Made by a program: the position numbers and the translations under genes
The notes under the pieces: model-generated
The model's input: only the letters and a program-made list of their open reading frames with translations
Database searches by the model: none
What the model was told of the DNA's origin: nothing
Source of the DNA: CAIRTM01 sp963723235
GTDB taxonomy: Bacteria; Desulfobacterota; WTBG01; CAIYCZ01; CAIRTM01
Assembly (NCBI GenBank): GCA_963723235.1
Contig: CAVRPV010000006.1
Location: 310,001-374,000, forward strand
Direction: 5' to 3'
DNA: 64,000 bases
Part shown: piece by piece, positions 19,999 to 30,989 of the stretch
Numbering within the stretch: position 1 is the stretch's first letter
Layout: every line of letters starts with the position of its first letter

Positions 19999-21474
19999 AT
20001 GAGCCGTGCAGAGATCCCCTCAAGCCTGACATTTGACGATGTGCTGCTGATCCCGCAGCACTCCGAGATCTTGCCCAGAGAAGTCGAATTGCATACACGG
20101 TTAACACAAAAAATACTGCCTCAATATCCCGCTATCGTCAGCGCTGCAATGGACACGGTCACGGAAGCGCGCACAGCCATTGCCATGGCCCGTGAAGGCG
20201 GCATCGGCATGATTCACAAAAATCTCCCCGTAGAGGATCAGGCCGTGAAGTCGCAAAGGTGAAAAAATCGGAAAGCGGCATGGTGGTTGATCCCATCACC
20301 GTCCATCCTGACCAGCCGATCTATGAAGCCCTTGAGATGATGAAACGCCTTGAAATATCCGGCTTTCCGGTGGTCAAGGAAGGCAAGCTGGTCGGAATTT
20401 TCACAAACCGCGACATGCGGTTTGAAACCGACTATAGCAAAAAAATATCGGGACGGTCATGACCAAAGAAAGGCTGATCACCGCGGCCCGGCATCACGCT
20501 TGAGCATGCAAGAAAACTCCTGCACAAAATCGGATTGAAAAACTGCTGGTGGTTGACGAGCAGAATAATCTGGTCGGCCTCATCACGGTTAAAGATATCG
20601 AAAAGGCCGTTCAAATACCCCAATGCCTGCAAGGACGACGGGGCAGGCTGCGGGTCGGCGCCGCCATCGGCGTCGGCAGCTGACCGCGAAGCACGCACCG
20701 AAGCTCTTATCAATGCCGGGGTTGACGTCATTGTTATCGATACGGCCCATGCGCATACAAAATCAGTGCTTGACGCCATCCGCGATACCAGGAAAAACTT
20801 TCCCGGACTGCGAGCTTATCGGCGGCAATGTCGCGACTGCCGAGGCGACCGAGGCCCTCATCAAGGCCGGCGTCGACGCGATCAAGGTCGGCATCGGGCC
20901 CGGCTCAATCTGCACCACGCGCATTGTTGCCGGTGTCGGCGTGCCTCAAATCACGGCCATCATGGAATGCCGCACTGTAGCTGATGAAAAATACGATATC
21001 CCCTTCATTGCCGACGGCGGCATTAAATATTCCGGCGATTTAACCAAGGCCCTGGCGGCAGGCGCCTCATTCGTGTCATGATCGGCAACCTGTTTGCCGG
21101 CACTGATGAAAGCCCCGGCGAGGTAGTGCTTTTCCAGGGAAGAACCTATAAAGTCTACCGCGGCATGGGGTCTCTTGAAGCCATGAAAGACGGATCAAAA
21201 GACAGATACTTCCAGGCCGATGTTGAGGAAGATGCCAAGCTGGTGCCCGAGGGCATAGAGGGCCGCGTTCCCTATCGCGGCAGTCTTTCAGCCAATATTT
21301 ATCAGCTTATCGGCGGAATTCGCTCCGGCATGGGATATGTCGGCTGCCGCACGATACCTGAAGACCTGCGCAAAAAGCCACAATTCGTCAAGCATCACCC
21401 CCTCGGGCCTCAAGGAAAGCCATGTGCATAACATCATCATCACCAAGGAATCCCCCAACTACCAGGTTGAATAG
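19999..21474 (+). CDS. guaB: IMP dehydrogenase (frameshifted)
   Basis: Oxidises IMP to XMP, the first step toward GMP. The start at 19999 has GGAAGGA upstream and opens with LTFDDVLLIPQHSEILPRE. The CBS pair follows (GMVVDPITVHPD, GFPVVKEGKLVGIFTNRD). The catalytic loop GPGSICTTRIVAGVGVPQIT and the flap (YRGMGSLEAMKDGSKDRYFQ) are present, and the protein ends SPNYQVE. The frame changes repeatedly (about 20245, 20450, 20490, 20640, 20800, 21080), yet total length matches about 490 residues. The first break is one base lost from a C-run. I read this as sequence error in a working housekeeping gene. Confidence 0.88.
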
Positions 21475-21483
21475 AGCCATGCA

Positions 21484-23039
21484 ATGCAGCTTGAACAGCA
21501 AAAATCATTATTCTTGATTTCGGCTCTCAATACACCCAGCTCATCGCCCGCCGCGTCCGGGAAGCAAGGTATATTCCGAAATACATCCGTTTAACATCTC
21601 GCTGCAGAAGCTCTGCGGCAGCTCAAACCAGACGGCATCATCCTTTCCGGCGGCCCGTCAAGCGTCTATGATCAGGGCGCCCCCCTCATTTCACCTGAAA
21701 CCTTTGACCTCGGCGTGCCGGTGCTGGGCATCTGCTACGGCATGCAGCTGACATCCATCTGTTGGGCGGCAGGGTCGCGGCACACTGCAGCAAGCGCGAA
21801 TACGGCAAAGCCGAACTGACCATCGACAACAAACGAAGATCTGTTTAACGGTTTCTCGACCGGCAGCACAATTCAGGTCTGGATGAGCCACGGCGACCGC
21901 CTTGAAAATGTGCCCCCCGGATTTGAGATCATCGGCCACAGCGGCAATTCCCCTGCTTGCGGCCATGCGCAACGTAAAGCGCCGCATCTACGGCGTGCAG
22001 TTTCACCCGGAGGTTGTCCATACGCCGCAGGGCACGCAGCATTCTGGAAAATTTCATTTTCACAATCTGCGCGTGCAAGCCAGTCTGGACCATGAGATCA
22101 TTCATCCAGCATTCCATCGAGAGCATCAGGGCAACAGTCGGCGATAAAAAAGTCATTTGCGGCTGCAGCGGCGGCGTTGACTCAACCGTGGCAGCCGTGC
22201 TGATCGATAAAGCCATCGGCAGACAGCTGACCAGCATTTTTGTCGACAACGGCGTTCTGAGAAAAAATGAATTTGAAACCGTTTCCCGCCTGCTGCGCGA
22301 GACCTTCTCTATAAACCTTGTGGCAGTTGATGCCTCAAAGCGATTTTTGGACAAGCTTGCCGGCGTTGACGACCCTGAGCAGAAGCGCAAAATCATCGGT
22401 GACGAGTTCATTTCAGTATTTGACGAGGAAGCCGCAAAATGGGCAAAATCGATTTTCTTGCACAGGGAACCCTGTACCCCGATGTGATCGAAAGCGTATC
22501 AGTTAAAGGGCCCTTCGGCGACCATAAAAAGCCATCATAATGTCGGCGGCCTGCCTGAGCAAATGAAGATGAAGCTGCTTGAACCCTTCCGCGAACTGTT
22601 CAAAGATGAAGTGCGGGAAATAGGCACGAGAGCTTGGCATTCCTGATGATTTATCAGCGCCAGCCTTTTCCCGGCCCGGGCCTTGCCATGCGCCTTATCG
22701 GGCCGGTCAATCCGAGCCGATCTCGAAGCTTCTGCGGAAGGCGATGCGATAATTATTGAAGAATTTAAAAATGCCGGCCTGTACAACAGCGTGTGGCAAT
22801 CATTTGCCGTTCTGCTGCCCATCAAAACCGTCGGCGTCATGGGTGATGAGCGCACCTATGAAAAAGTTATCGTGCTGCGGGTGGTTGAAAGCGTCGATGG
22901 CATGACCGCCGACTGGGTGAAACTGCCCTATGACCTTCTCGGCCGCATCTCCAACCGCATTATCAACGAAGTAAAAGGCGTCAACCGCGTTACCTACGAT
23001 ATCTCATCCAAGCCGCCAAGCACGATTGAGTGGGAATAA
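21484..23039 (+). CDS. guaA: GMP synthase, glutamine-hydrolysing (frameshifted)
   Basis: Aminates XMP to GMP. The start is at 21484, 10 bases after guaB. One A missing from a run of six at about 21502 restores the glutamine amidotransferase opening IILDFGSQYTQLIARR. Further signatures are LGICYGMQL (nucleophile Cys), the ATP-pyrophosphatase loop SGGVDSTVAAVL and the C-terminal dimerisation domain ending PPSTIEWE. The frame shifts near 21502, 21575, 21760, 21830, 21945, 22095, 22470, 22520, 22625 and 22700, while the overall length (about 518 residues) stays normal. It forms an operon with guaB. Confidence 0.88.
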
Positions 23040-23069
23040 ACTGCTTCACAACAATTTTAAACTCAGCCA

Positions 23070-23819
23070 TCAATTTTCAAATATACGCAGTACATTATCC
23101 CCATCCCCTGTTTCACGTATCGAAAGCTCCACATCTGCAACTTTTTTAAACAAACCAGACATTGCCTGTTCTGCGACATACTGGCCCAATTGCTCCTGCG
23201 TTACGGTCTGCAGAGCCGCGGCCTGATGCTGAACGGTTTCGATCTGTTGCTGTACACCTGCCGCCGTTGCAGTTATCTGATCGGCCGTTTCTCTGGCCTT
23301 AAGCAGTTTGCCATATAGTTCGACGGCCCCATTCAGGTGGAGCTCTTCGGTTACCGCAGGCAGCAGAGCCTCCTGTACAACTGCACCAGCTTTTTCTTTC
23401 AAATAATCGGTGGCGGCAGTATTGCCGGCATCCAGCAGACCCTCAAGGCTGGGCGTTTCCATATTCATCACGATATTTTTCAGGATAGGCCCGGCCACCG
23501 GAATAGTATGTTCAGCAGCCTGATTGATCAGGGTTTCCAGCAGCACTGCCTGTGGATTTTGCTGCAGATCCCTGGCGATACCGATGGCCAGCCCCAGGGG
23601 CGGGGGCAACAGGATGCGAACCAGCGGGTCATCGAGAAACCCGCCCTTCATCGCCAATTGACCAATCACTGAATCAATACCGCTTGTCAGCCGCTGGCCG
23701 AATTGATTGGCTAAAAATTGCTGAAACTTGACTTGTGCAGTCTGTTGAAAACTGTCGACAAAAGAAGCACAGGACGATAAAAACACTGCTAGTAGAATAA
23801 TTGCTGCACTGCGACGCAT
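23070..23819 (-). CDS. DUF4197-like lipoprotein
   Basis: A 249-residue exported protein with a lipobox-like signal peptide (LLAVFLSSCAS; lipidated Cys near residue 17), so probably anchored in the outer membrane or periplasmic face. The body resembles DUF4197 proteins: GIDSVIGQLAMKGGFLDDPL, then PVRI-like LVRILLPPPL, AATDYLKEKAG, LLPAVTEEL and near the end VAEQAMSGLFKKVADVE. The function of the family is unknown. It converges on guaA with 30 bases between stops. Confidence 0.75.
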   Translation of the reverse strand: MRRSAAIILLAVFLSSCASFVDSFQQTAQVKFQQFLANQFGQRLTSGIDSVIGQLAMKGGFLDDPLVRILLPPPLGLAIGIARDLQQNPQAVLLETLINQAAEHTIPVAGPILKNIVMNMETPSLEGLLDAGNTAATDYLKEKAGAVVQEALLPAVTEELHLNGAVELYGKLLKARETADQITATAAGVQQQIETVQHQAAALQTVTQEQLGQYVAEQAMSGLFKKVADVELSIRETGDGDNVLRIFEN

Positions 23820-24331
23820 AGCGATTTCCGGGGAAAGTATCCATCGGTAACAACGCGGAGTTACGGATGCTTAACGTTTGAATTCGCCGGGCTGCGCGGC
23901 TTCTGTGCAGCTCCGGAGCAATAATTGTGCACGCCCGGCATGGGCATGAACGAATGGGGAACACGTCCCCTGAATAAAAGCGGGTTAATGTTTAGCAGAA
24001 GTCCCAGCCGAAGGCAAGGGCGCAGTCGTGAGTCGTGAGTCGCGCGTCTTAAGGAAGCCGGAGAGCCAAGCTGCGAGCCAAGCCTGCCCCGGACTTGGGA
24101 GGAACCGGGACAGGCGAACTATGCATTATATATGCAGTCGCCGGCCGGCACACAAGGCTTTTCGGCGACCTGCCCTCGTTGAACGAAAGAGGAATGTATA
24201 TTATAGGAAAAGGCGAAGAACATAAAACTGGTTCATGCAGCAACCACTTCGGGCATCCGGTGCTTGCCCCCGAAAAAGTTTGAGGGTATAATGCCGGATA
24301 AGCAAAAAAAAACAGCAATAATGGTGTAGGT
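23820..24331. other. Intergenic region, no gene seen apart from a promoter
   Basis: A 510-base gap between divergent genes. No convincing frame was found. The only feature I support is the promoter at 24264-24292. Confidence 0.5.
24264..24292 (+). promoter_or_regulatory. Sigma70-type promoter of the glutaredoxin-like gene
   Basis: TTGCCC (24264-24269), 17 bases, then a perfect TATAAT (24287-24292), 39 bases before the start codon at 24332. Confidence 0.7.
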
Positions 24332-24841
24332 ATGAGACAAATTATTTTACTTGTTTTATTGCTTCCTGGTTTGGCTAACGCTGAAATATACAAATGGAAC
24401 GCCAGCAGCGGCCAGATACCTTTTTCTGAAACACCAGTGGCCATGAAGGAGGCAGAAAAAGTCAGTGCTGAAGTAAGCAGCTATGGGCAGTTGGTTGCAA
24501 AGAATGTGTCCAGAAATTCATCGCTCACAGGTTCAAAGGTAGTTATGTATGCTACGAGCTGGTGTCCACACTGTGCTAATGCCAGGAAATACTTCAAAAA
24601 AAACAAAATCCCCTATGTCGAGTATGACATTGAAAAAAGCAAACAAGCTAAAAAAAAGTTTGATTCAATTGGTGGCTCAGGCGTTCCACTGATTTTGTTA
24701 GGTGAAAAGCGCCTCAGTGGGTTTAGCGAGTCTGAATTTGAGAAACTGCTTGATAATAACAGGCGTAAAGGAGAGCAGTCAAGCCCGCGAACCCGCCGCG
24801 GCAGCTCAAAGCAAGAAAATGAATCTCATCGGCTTGAATGA
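24332..24841 (+). CDS. Exported glutaredoxin-like protein with DUF4124-like N-terminus
   Basis: A 169-residue protein with a short signal peptide (MRQIILLVLLLPGLANA). A DUF4124-like patch follows (EIYKWNASSGQIPFSETP), then a glutaredoxin domain from about residue 66 with the redox pair CPHC in YATSWCPHCANARKYF and a conserved cis-Pro (GGSGVPLILLG). A basic, low-complexity tail ends the chain. It is likely a periplasmic thiol-disulfide or deglutathionylating protein. The frame is intact with its own promoter. Confidence 0.85.
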   Translation: MRQIILLVLLLPGLANAEIYKWNASSGQIPFSETPVAMKEAEKVSAEVSSYGQLVAKNVSRNSSLTGSKVVMYATSWCPHCANARKYFKKNKIPYVEYDIEKSKQAKKKFDSIGGSGVPLILLGEKRLSGFSESEFEKLLDNNRRKGEQSSPRTRRGSSKQENESHRLE

Positions 24842-25813
24842 CATGCTAAAAAACCCCCTCCCTTCCCTTTCCCCCGATCTCTTGTTTGCCTTAAACCCAT
24901 ACGTTAATAGCCCCTTCTATATCTTCTCACCCCCCCACACTAGAAACCCCCCTTTACTATAAATTTTTTTTTAATTTTTTTTAAACTATTTGAATTAATC
25001 CTTTCTGACTCCAATTGTTCAATTAGAAAATATTCTGGTACCTTTTGCTCCTCGTGTTCTCAGCGTCCGCAGGATCAAACCCCCACCACCTCTGGTGATC
25101 AGCTGCGAGCCCCAAACCAAGGCCGACATGGCGAACTGCTGTCGCGTGGCCGCGCCTGGCGTGATCCGCATGGATCGCATCACCCGGGATTGGCCGCCAT
25201 TCACCGGGATGCCGGCAGCGCGATCAGTGCCAGCCGCGCAGCCCTCGGCTCGGCGTCGCTCACCCGTATCCTGCAATATAATCACTTCGTTTGGTCGGCG
25301 CAGTTGGTCGCGGCAGGGTGCCGAAAAACTGCGGCCAGGAGGATGAAACCCTCCAAGGGAAAACAAATCGGTCGATTCTTCATCAACAGGAGGCATGACC
25401 AAAAGCGAAATCCACGAATATTACCGGCCACTGGGCTTCGCCTGCACCGACGGTTTCGTGCCGTTTCAAATTGAGATACATTCGGGTCGATGGCGCCGAT
25501 CATGGTGGCCTGGTTTGCCGGGCATGAACTCTGGCTGCGTCGAGCGGCCAATGGTTCGCTGATGTCGTCGACATCACAGCGGAAGCGGAATGTCCTTCGT
25601 CTTTCCGTGGTGGCACAGCGAGAACACTTGGTACAGCTATCCCCCAGCAGAATAATTGTACACAGAACATAATAAATGCTATTGTTCGGCCATGGCATGG
25701 AAGCTGCTCCTGTTTCCTCAACTGGAAAACGGGGCAGCTTCCCTTTATCCTGTCAGAAAGATTATGTTACGTGCTAAAACCATGACCATTTTCCCAAAAT
25801 AGCCCGGTTTATA
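24842..25813. other. About 970 bases without a recognisable gene
   Basis: The first part has C-rich and then A/T-rich low-complexity runs (about 24850-25010). From 25040 to 25640 it is GC-rich with short overlapping frames on both strands, none with a convincing start, ribosome-binding site or family motif. It looks like decayed foreign or plasmid-like sequence. I see nothing else I can support. Confidence 0.4.
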
Positions 25814-26479
25814 GTGCGGTTCACGTTTACTCTGTTCCTAATTTCACTGGTCACGGTGCTTCTTCTACGATTTATTCCACCTGTTGCAAGCGCGTTTATG
25901 GTTGCCAAATACTGCACGGGTCTTTTTGTTTCAAGCAGCAGGACGTCAATCAAGTACCATTGGGTTGACTGGCACAATATCTCTCCTCACATAGCCCTGG
26001 CAGCTGTGGCAGCTGAAGATCAGAAATTTCCGGATCATCGTGGATTTGATTTCGAATCCATGGTTGAAACCCTGAAAAAAAGAGAGAAAGGTGGAAGTCT
26101 GAGAGGAGCCAGTACCATCAGCCAGCAAGTTGCCAAGAATCTGTTCCTTTGGCAAGGAAAGAGCTTTATCCGAAAGGGACTTGAGGCTTACTTTACCGTG
26201 TTGTTGGAGGTTCTGTGGCCAAAGAGGCGGATTCTGGAAGTCTATTTGAACATAGCAGAATTTGGTGATGGAATATATGGAGTGGAAGCAGCGGCAAAGA
26301 GGTTCTTTAATAAGCCTCCCTCAAGACTCACAGAGAGAGAAGCAGCATTTTTAGCAGCAGTCCTCCCTAACCCGATACGACTCAAGGTGGCGGAACCATC
26401 TGCCTATGTAACACGAAGAGCACAAAGAATAGAAAGACAGATGAGAAATCTTGGGTCATCATACTTGAAGGACATTTGA
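25814..26479 (+). CDS. mtgA: Monofunctional peptidoglycan glycosyltransferase
   Basis: Polymerises lipid II into glycan strands at the outer face of the inner membrane. One N-terminal membrane helix (about residues 4-28) precedes a GT51 domain whose motifs are in order: AAEDQKFPDHRGFD (catalytic Glu), GASTISQQVAKNLFLW, KRRILEVYLNIAEFGDGIYG and RLTEREAAFLAAVLPNP. At 221 residues it matches MtgA and lacks a transpeptidase domain. The frame is intact. It stands alone after a long non-coding stretch. Confidence 0.92.
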   Translation: MRFTFTLFLISLVTVLLLRFIPPVASAFMVAKYCTGLFVSSSRTSIKYHWVDWHNISPHIALAAVAAEDQKFPDHRGFDFESMVETLKKREKGGSLRGASTISQQVAKNLFLWQGKSFIRKGLEAYFTVLLEVLWPKRRILEVYLNIAEFGDGIYGVEAAAKRFFNKPPSRLTEREAAFLAAVLPNPIRLKVAEPSAYVTRRAQRIERQMRNLGSSYLKDI

Positions 26480-26577
26480 AGCGCATCTTGATGGAAGACA
26501 GAAATGATAGTATCAGGGAACAGTATCGATGCTAAATCATGATTGGATCGCATGAAAATAATTATCGTGATCTAAGA

Positions 26578-26729
26578 GGTTGTTGAAAAAATCTTTTTAT
26601 TCAGGCTGTTCAAAAAGGAACGGATGCAAGACGCGTGCAGTCATGAGGAATGAGGCGTACTCACTCGTACGCCGCAAAGACGAATGATAAGCGCAACGCA
26701 GCAGACGGGCTTTTTTCAACAGCCCGTTA
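26578..26729 (+). repeat. Dispersed palindromic intergenic repeat, copy B
   Basis: A 152-base element with inverted ends (GTTGTTGAAAAAAT ... TTTTTTCAACAGCC) and a strong internal palindrome GGCGTAC TCACTC GTACGCC. The right edge supplies the TAA stop of the permease gene, as in copy A. Confidence 0.85.
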
Positions 26730-28431
26730 GAGCGTTTCCATCTCCTCCAGCCTGCGAAACCCGCCCGCATCGGCGCGATAAACACAATCGCGCCCACCAG
26801 CAGGATCAGAAAAAACGACAGCGCTATCATGAACCAGTCGAAACTGCTCAAAACACGATTTTGAAACCCGGCCGTGACCAGCAGGTGAACGGGGAGCGCT
26901 TCCAGCACTACAATCGCGCCGACAAACAGCACTGAACACATCATGTACATCAGCCCGCCGAACCCGTTTGGAATCTGGGCGACGTTCTCGTATCTGAAGC
27001 GCGGATACATGGCCCCGAACCCGACACTGAGACTGGTCAGCCCGAAGGTCATAAACAACACCGTGAGCGTTGAGAGCACCATCATGTAGGTCTCGACCCT
27101 GAGAAAGTAATTGGAGCACACAGTCAGTATCACGGCCAGCAAAGCCAGGAACACAAAGTTGACCCAGAACTTGCACCACAGCAGACCGCGCAGGCCCATG
27201 GGCGATGAGCGGATTATCCAGAAGGAGAGCCCCTCAAGGCTGACCGCCGGATAGGCGAACCGGACCGCAACCGCGGAAATGACAAAACCGGCCAGGCCCA
27301 TGTTCAAAAACGAGAAAATGCTGCGCAGCTGCTGCGTGGGTATGGGGCTTTTATCCAGCGGCAGCACGCTGAAATTATACAGGTAGATGCCGATAATGGC
27401 GCACAGCAGAAACAGCTGCGACCACTGGGCAGTGTCCCTGAAAAATGTCCTGAAATCCTTGTCGATCACAACGCGCATGCGCGCGCTGAAGGGCCGCGTG
27501 AGCAAGCCGAACCAGGCGGTCAAACACGGCAATGCGGGTAGCCCGTGCCGGGCGCGATTCCTGAGCCTTGGACCAGGCTGAAAAAAATACCCTGTTGAAA
27601 AACAGATTCAGCAGCACGACCAGTGCAGCCGCAGTACTCCACACAAGCAGCAGATTGAAGATCAGGCCTGGAGGAGTTCTGGTCAAAAAGAAACACCCCC
27701 AGGATGTCGGACAGCCACTGGCTGGGCAGATAGGCCGATGTCGGCGCCTCCAGCGACGACAAATAATCAATGACCGTAAAAAAAGCATCCGGGTCAACCA
27801 GCCGCTCGGGTTTCAGCGTGCGGAACAGCACATACAGGCCAATGACGAGAAAAAGCGTAAACAGAAAGAGCACATCCTTAAGGCGCTGGGCCGGAAACGA
27901 TTTCACCAGGCACAGCGCAATGGCAATGCCGATCACGGAGGCAATCAGCAGGAACGGCACCAGCGAGGTTGCCATGACCGCGTAGTAGGCAGCCGATTGC
28001 TCAAACACGACGCCGTAGGCAACAAAAACCGGCAGGCTGAACAGCAATACCATCCACGAGCTGGTGAGCACGGTTTCACACAGCTTGACATAATAGAGTT
28101 CATCAAGGTCAAAGGGTGAGGCGACCAGCAGCTGCAGTTCCTCGGACATGAAAAACGAAGAGATAGCCGCAATGACGGTGCTGAAAATCAGGATCGAAAA
28201 AAAGGTGAGCAGGGCCATGGTGAGCAGCTTCTCGGCCAGGAAAGAGCCGAAAACCGGAATGCTGTTGAAATACTGCAGCACACGATAAAAACCGATGAAA
28301 ATCGCCGCCCAGAACAGCAGCCCCATGGCCCCGATGACCAGCGCGCGCACTGTACCCTTGCGCCCGCCCCTGCGGACCCGGTTGACCATCTGCGCCAAGC
28401 GCGGATAAAAAAGTGATGTATGCGACAGCAT
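26727..28431 (-). CDS. ABC transporter membrane subunit (frameshifted)
   Basis: About 567 residues with roughly 12 hydrophobic segments in two halves; it starts one base after the ATPase stop, so the two form an export-type ABC system. The 5' half (28431 to about 27700) and the 3' half (about 27680 to 26750) are in different frames, joined near 27690-27530. A last break near 26755 restores the ending FRRLEEMETL, with the stop on the edge of repeat copy B. Without that break the frame reads on into the repeat. The substrate is unknown. Confidence 0.75.
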
Positions 28432-28432
28432 G

Positions 28433-29191
28433 CTAGAGCCTCAATGCGCTGATTACTTCCTGCATATCCTCATCTCCGGTGAGCTTGAAAAAGATCGATT
28501 CAAGCCTGCCGTCCGAACCCCCGATCTGCTGCTTCAGCTCGGCCATGGTGCCGACCGCGATAAGGCGGCCCTGCTGAATAATGCCGATGCGGTCACACAT
28601 CTCCTCGGCCACCTCAAGCGTATGAATTGACATGAAAATCGTAATACCGTGATCGCACAGCTCGCGGAAGATACGCTTGACCAGCTTTGCGCCGCGCGGG
28701 TCAAGTCCGACCATGGGCTCATCCACGATAATGGCGCGGGGCCGGTGAATCAGGGCCGCGGCCATGACAAGCCGCTGCTTCATGCCGTGCGAATAGCTCT
28801 CAATCAGCTCGTCGGCGTAGTCCTCCATGTGAAAAAGCCCGGTCAGGCTTGTGACCGCCGGTTCAAGCTCCCGTGCGCTCACATCATACAACCCGCCGCA
28901 AAAACGCATAAATTCCCTGCCGGTAAGCTTGCCGTACACAAACGGACGGTCAGGGATAAAGCCGCAGATCTGCTTGGCCTTTTCAGGCTCGCGCAGCACG
29001 CTGATGCCGTCGATATACATCTCGCCGGCAGTGGGTTTCAGCAGTCCGGCCATCATGCGAATGGTGGTGGTCTTGCCTGCGCCGTTGGGGCCTAAAAAGC
29101 CGAACAGCTGCCCTGCGGGTATCTGCAGGTCGAGTGAATCAACCGCGACAAGTTTGCCGTAATTTTTAGTGAGATTTTCAAGCCGTATCAT
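28433..29191 (-). CDS. ABC transporter ATP-binding protein
   Basis: A 252-residue single ATPase domain: Walker A GPNGAGKTT near residue 38, Q-loop region GFIPDRPFVYG, signature SYSHGMKQR (in place of LSGGQ, frequent in export-type systems of the CcmA class), Walker B AIIVDEPMVGLDP and H-loop SIHTLEVAEE. It energises the permease encoded immediately downstream. The frame is intact. Confidence 0.92.
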   Translation of the reverse strand: MIRLENLTKNYGKLVAVDSLDLQIPAGQLFGFLGPNGAGKTTTIRMMAGLLKPTAGEMYIDGISVLREPEKAKQICGFIPDRPFVYGKLTGREFMRFCGGLYDVSARELEPAVTSLTGLFHMEDYADELIESYSHGMKQRLVMAAALIHRPRAIIVDEPMVGLDPRGAKLVKRIFRELCDHGITIFMSIHTLEVAEEMCDRIGIIQQGRLIAVGTMAELKQQIGGSDGRLESIFFKLTGDEDMQEVISALRL

Positions 29192-29226
29192 TGGTAACCC
29201 CGTAAAAATATAAAAATACTGATCTA

Positions 29227-29353
29227 GAGACGCGCGCGTAAAAAATTCGCAGACAAGGCGCGCACATCCGAAGGAATGAGGCGTACATGTAAGTACGCCG
29301 CAATGACTGAGGAGGCGCGCAACGCAGTATCCGGATTTTTTACACGTGCGTCA
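29227..29353 (+). repeat. Dispersed intergenic repeat, variant copy D
   Basis: Shares the core GGAATGAGGCGTAC...GTACGCCGCA and the CGCAACGCAGTA block with copies A-C but has different inverted ends (GACGCGCGCGTAAAAAAT / ATTTTTTACACGTGCGTC). It abuts the TGA stop of the transglutaminase-like gene. Confidence 0.8.
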
Positions 29354-30819
29354 TCATTTGTAGTCCGCCACCTCGATCTTCAGTCTGCCGATAAGGTTCA
29401 ACACCATGAGCTGCTCCTCCATATCACCCTCGATAAATCTCACGTGGGTAACATCGGCCGGAAACTGGTTCAGGGTTGCGTCAACCGGCACCCAGTCGTT
29501 CAGATACAACTCATTCCATGCATGGTAATAAAACCGGCCGCGCAAATAAACAAGCCCTGCAACCACACGGGTCGGTATTCCGGCCGCGCGGCACAGCGCC
29601 GCCAAAAGCACGGCATGCTCGTTACAGTCCCCCTGCCGGGCTGCGAGCACATCAAGTGCACTGGGCATGCCCGGAATCGGCCGTTTCTCGATATTTTTAT
29701 AGACCCATTCATGCAAGCGGCGCGCCAGCTTCAACGCGCCGGGCTCTCCTTCGCCGATAACCTTGACCAGATCGGCAAATTCTCCGCGATCGCTTTGAAT
29801 CAGCAGCGACGGCGCAAGCCAAGCTTCAAAACCCCTGCCCTGTAAACGGCAGCGTGTAGGAATTTTTACGACCGAGGTTCTGCGCCGAGATAGTGACGAC
29901 ATTGCCCTGCAGGGTCTGCTGGCCGCCGTCAAGCTGAAAACCCTTCAGATCGACATTAAGCAGCCGGAGACTCAGCGAACTGAGGCTGCTGCTGTAAAAC
30001 GGCGTGTCAACCTCAATGGCCGCAGTCTCCACCATGTCAACCCGCTCGCCCCAGCCGCCATGCATGGCCTGCTCCCTGTCCTCGCGCAGCGACACCATGC
30101 CGGTGGGGCTCTCCTCCTTCACGGTTCGGCCCTGCTGGTCTATCCAGGCAGTCATCGTGACGCCCATGTAGGTGACCTGCATACGATAGCAGTCATACTC
30201 CTGCCCGGCCACGCTGAGTGTTTCGCGATCCTGTACCTCGATGCTTGCCGTGCGGTTACTCATGGTCATGGGGTCAAATACAACCCGCTCATACACAGAG
30301 CCGGGCCGCAGACCTTCCTTCATGAGACTGTATTGAAGGGCGTTTGTGATAACCGGAGCGCTGGTGAGCTGCAGTTTTTTTTTCTCGGTTTTACCGCCGC
30401 TCACCACGGAAAGGCTCATCAGATTGTCGGCATCAATATCACCATAGGCGATAAAGCTGAGCCGCACCGGTGTTGATCCGCAAACTGAAAACCTGAAGAT
30501 TAAATGCGTGGTCCGTGACCGTGTTAACCTGGGCCATGGTTTTCTGGGCAACCCCCATCATGGCCATGTCAAGCATGATGGTGTGATGTATCTGATAGCC
30601 GTCTTCAATGCGCTTGAGGGAATTGTGGGTATAGCCGATTTTCTGCCCCTGGAAATAAACACCGGCCCACTCCTCGATGTTTTCAACAGTAGCGCCCATG
30701 AAATGATCATCAAAGCTCAGTGAAGCGCGGGCCCTGAACTGTTTGCTGACCAGCAACGCCACCATCACCAGCCAGAAAACTACCGCGCATGTGCCTGCAA
30801 TTCGGTAAAGACGTTTCAT
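29354..30819 (-). CDS. Transglutaminase-like domain protein with N-terminal membrane anchor (frameshifted)
   Basis: About 487 residues. An uncleaved N-terminal helix (AGTCAVVFWLVMVALLVSK) anchors it to the inner membrane, and a beta-rich region follows. The C-terminal third is a papain-like transglutaminase core with Cys in GDCNEHAVLLAALC, His in YHAWNELY and Asp in WVPVDATLNQ. Such proteins act as proteases or cross-linkers in cell-envelope or peptide maturation. The frame breaks near 30480 and near 29830. It lies upstream of the ABC transporter genes on the same strand and may be functionally linked to them. Confidence 0.78.
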
Positions 30820-30894
30820 GGTATGCCTGCAGAAAAACTGTCGGACATGCGGGCTGCAGGGCTGCGTTAAAAATGCCGCCAGCCTGCGCGCATT

Positions 30895-30927
30895 AAAAAA
30901 CCCTGAAGTCGAGGAAGTCCTTCAGGG
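30895..30927 (-). terminator. Rho-independent terminator after the IHF-like gene
   Basis: On the minus strand the stem CCCTGAAG / CTTCAGGG (8 bp, GC-rich) is followed by six T residues, about 60 bases beyond the stop codon. Confidence 0.8.
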
Positions 30928-30989
30928 TCTCATTTTCTCATTATATGCACGGCCGTTCATGCTGGGTGATCTGCCGCCCGGCGCGTTTA

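Noticed and set aside
26597..26726. Permease C-terminus extending into repeat copy B
   Set aside because: That reading arises after a one-base shift near 26755. The corrected frame ends at a stop on the repeat edge with a normal C-terminus.
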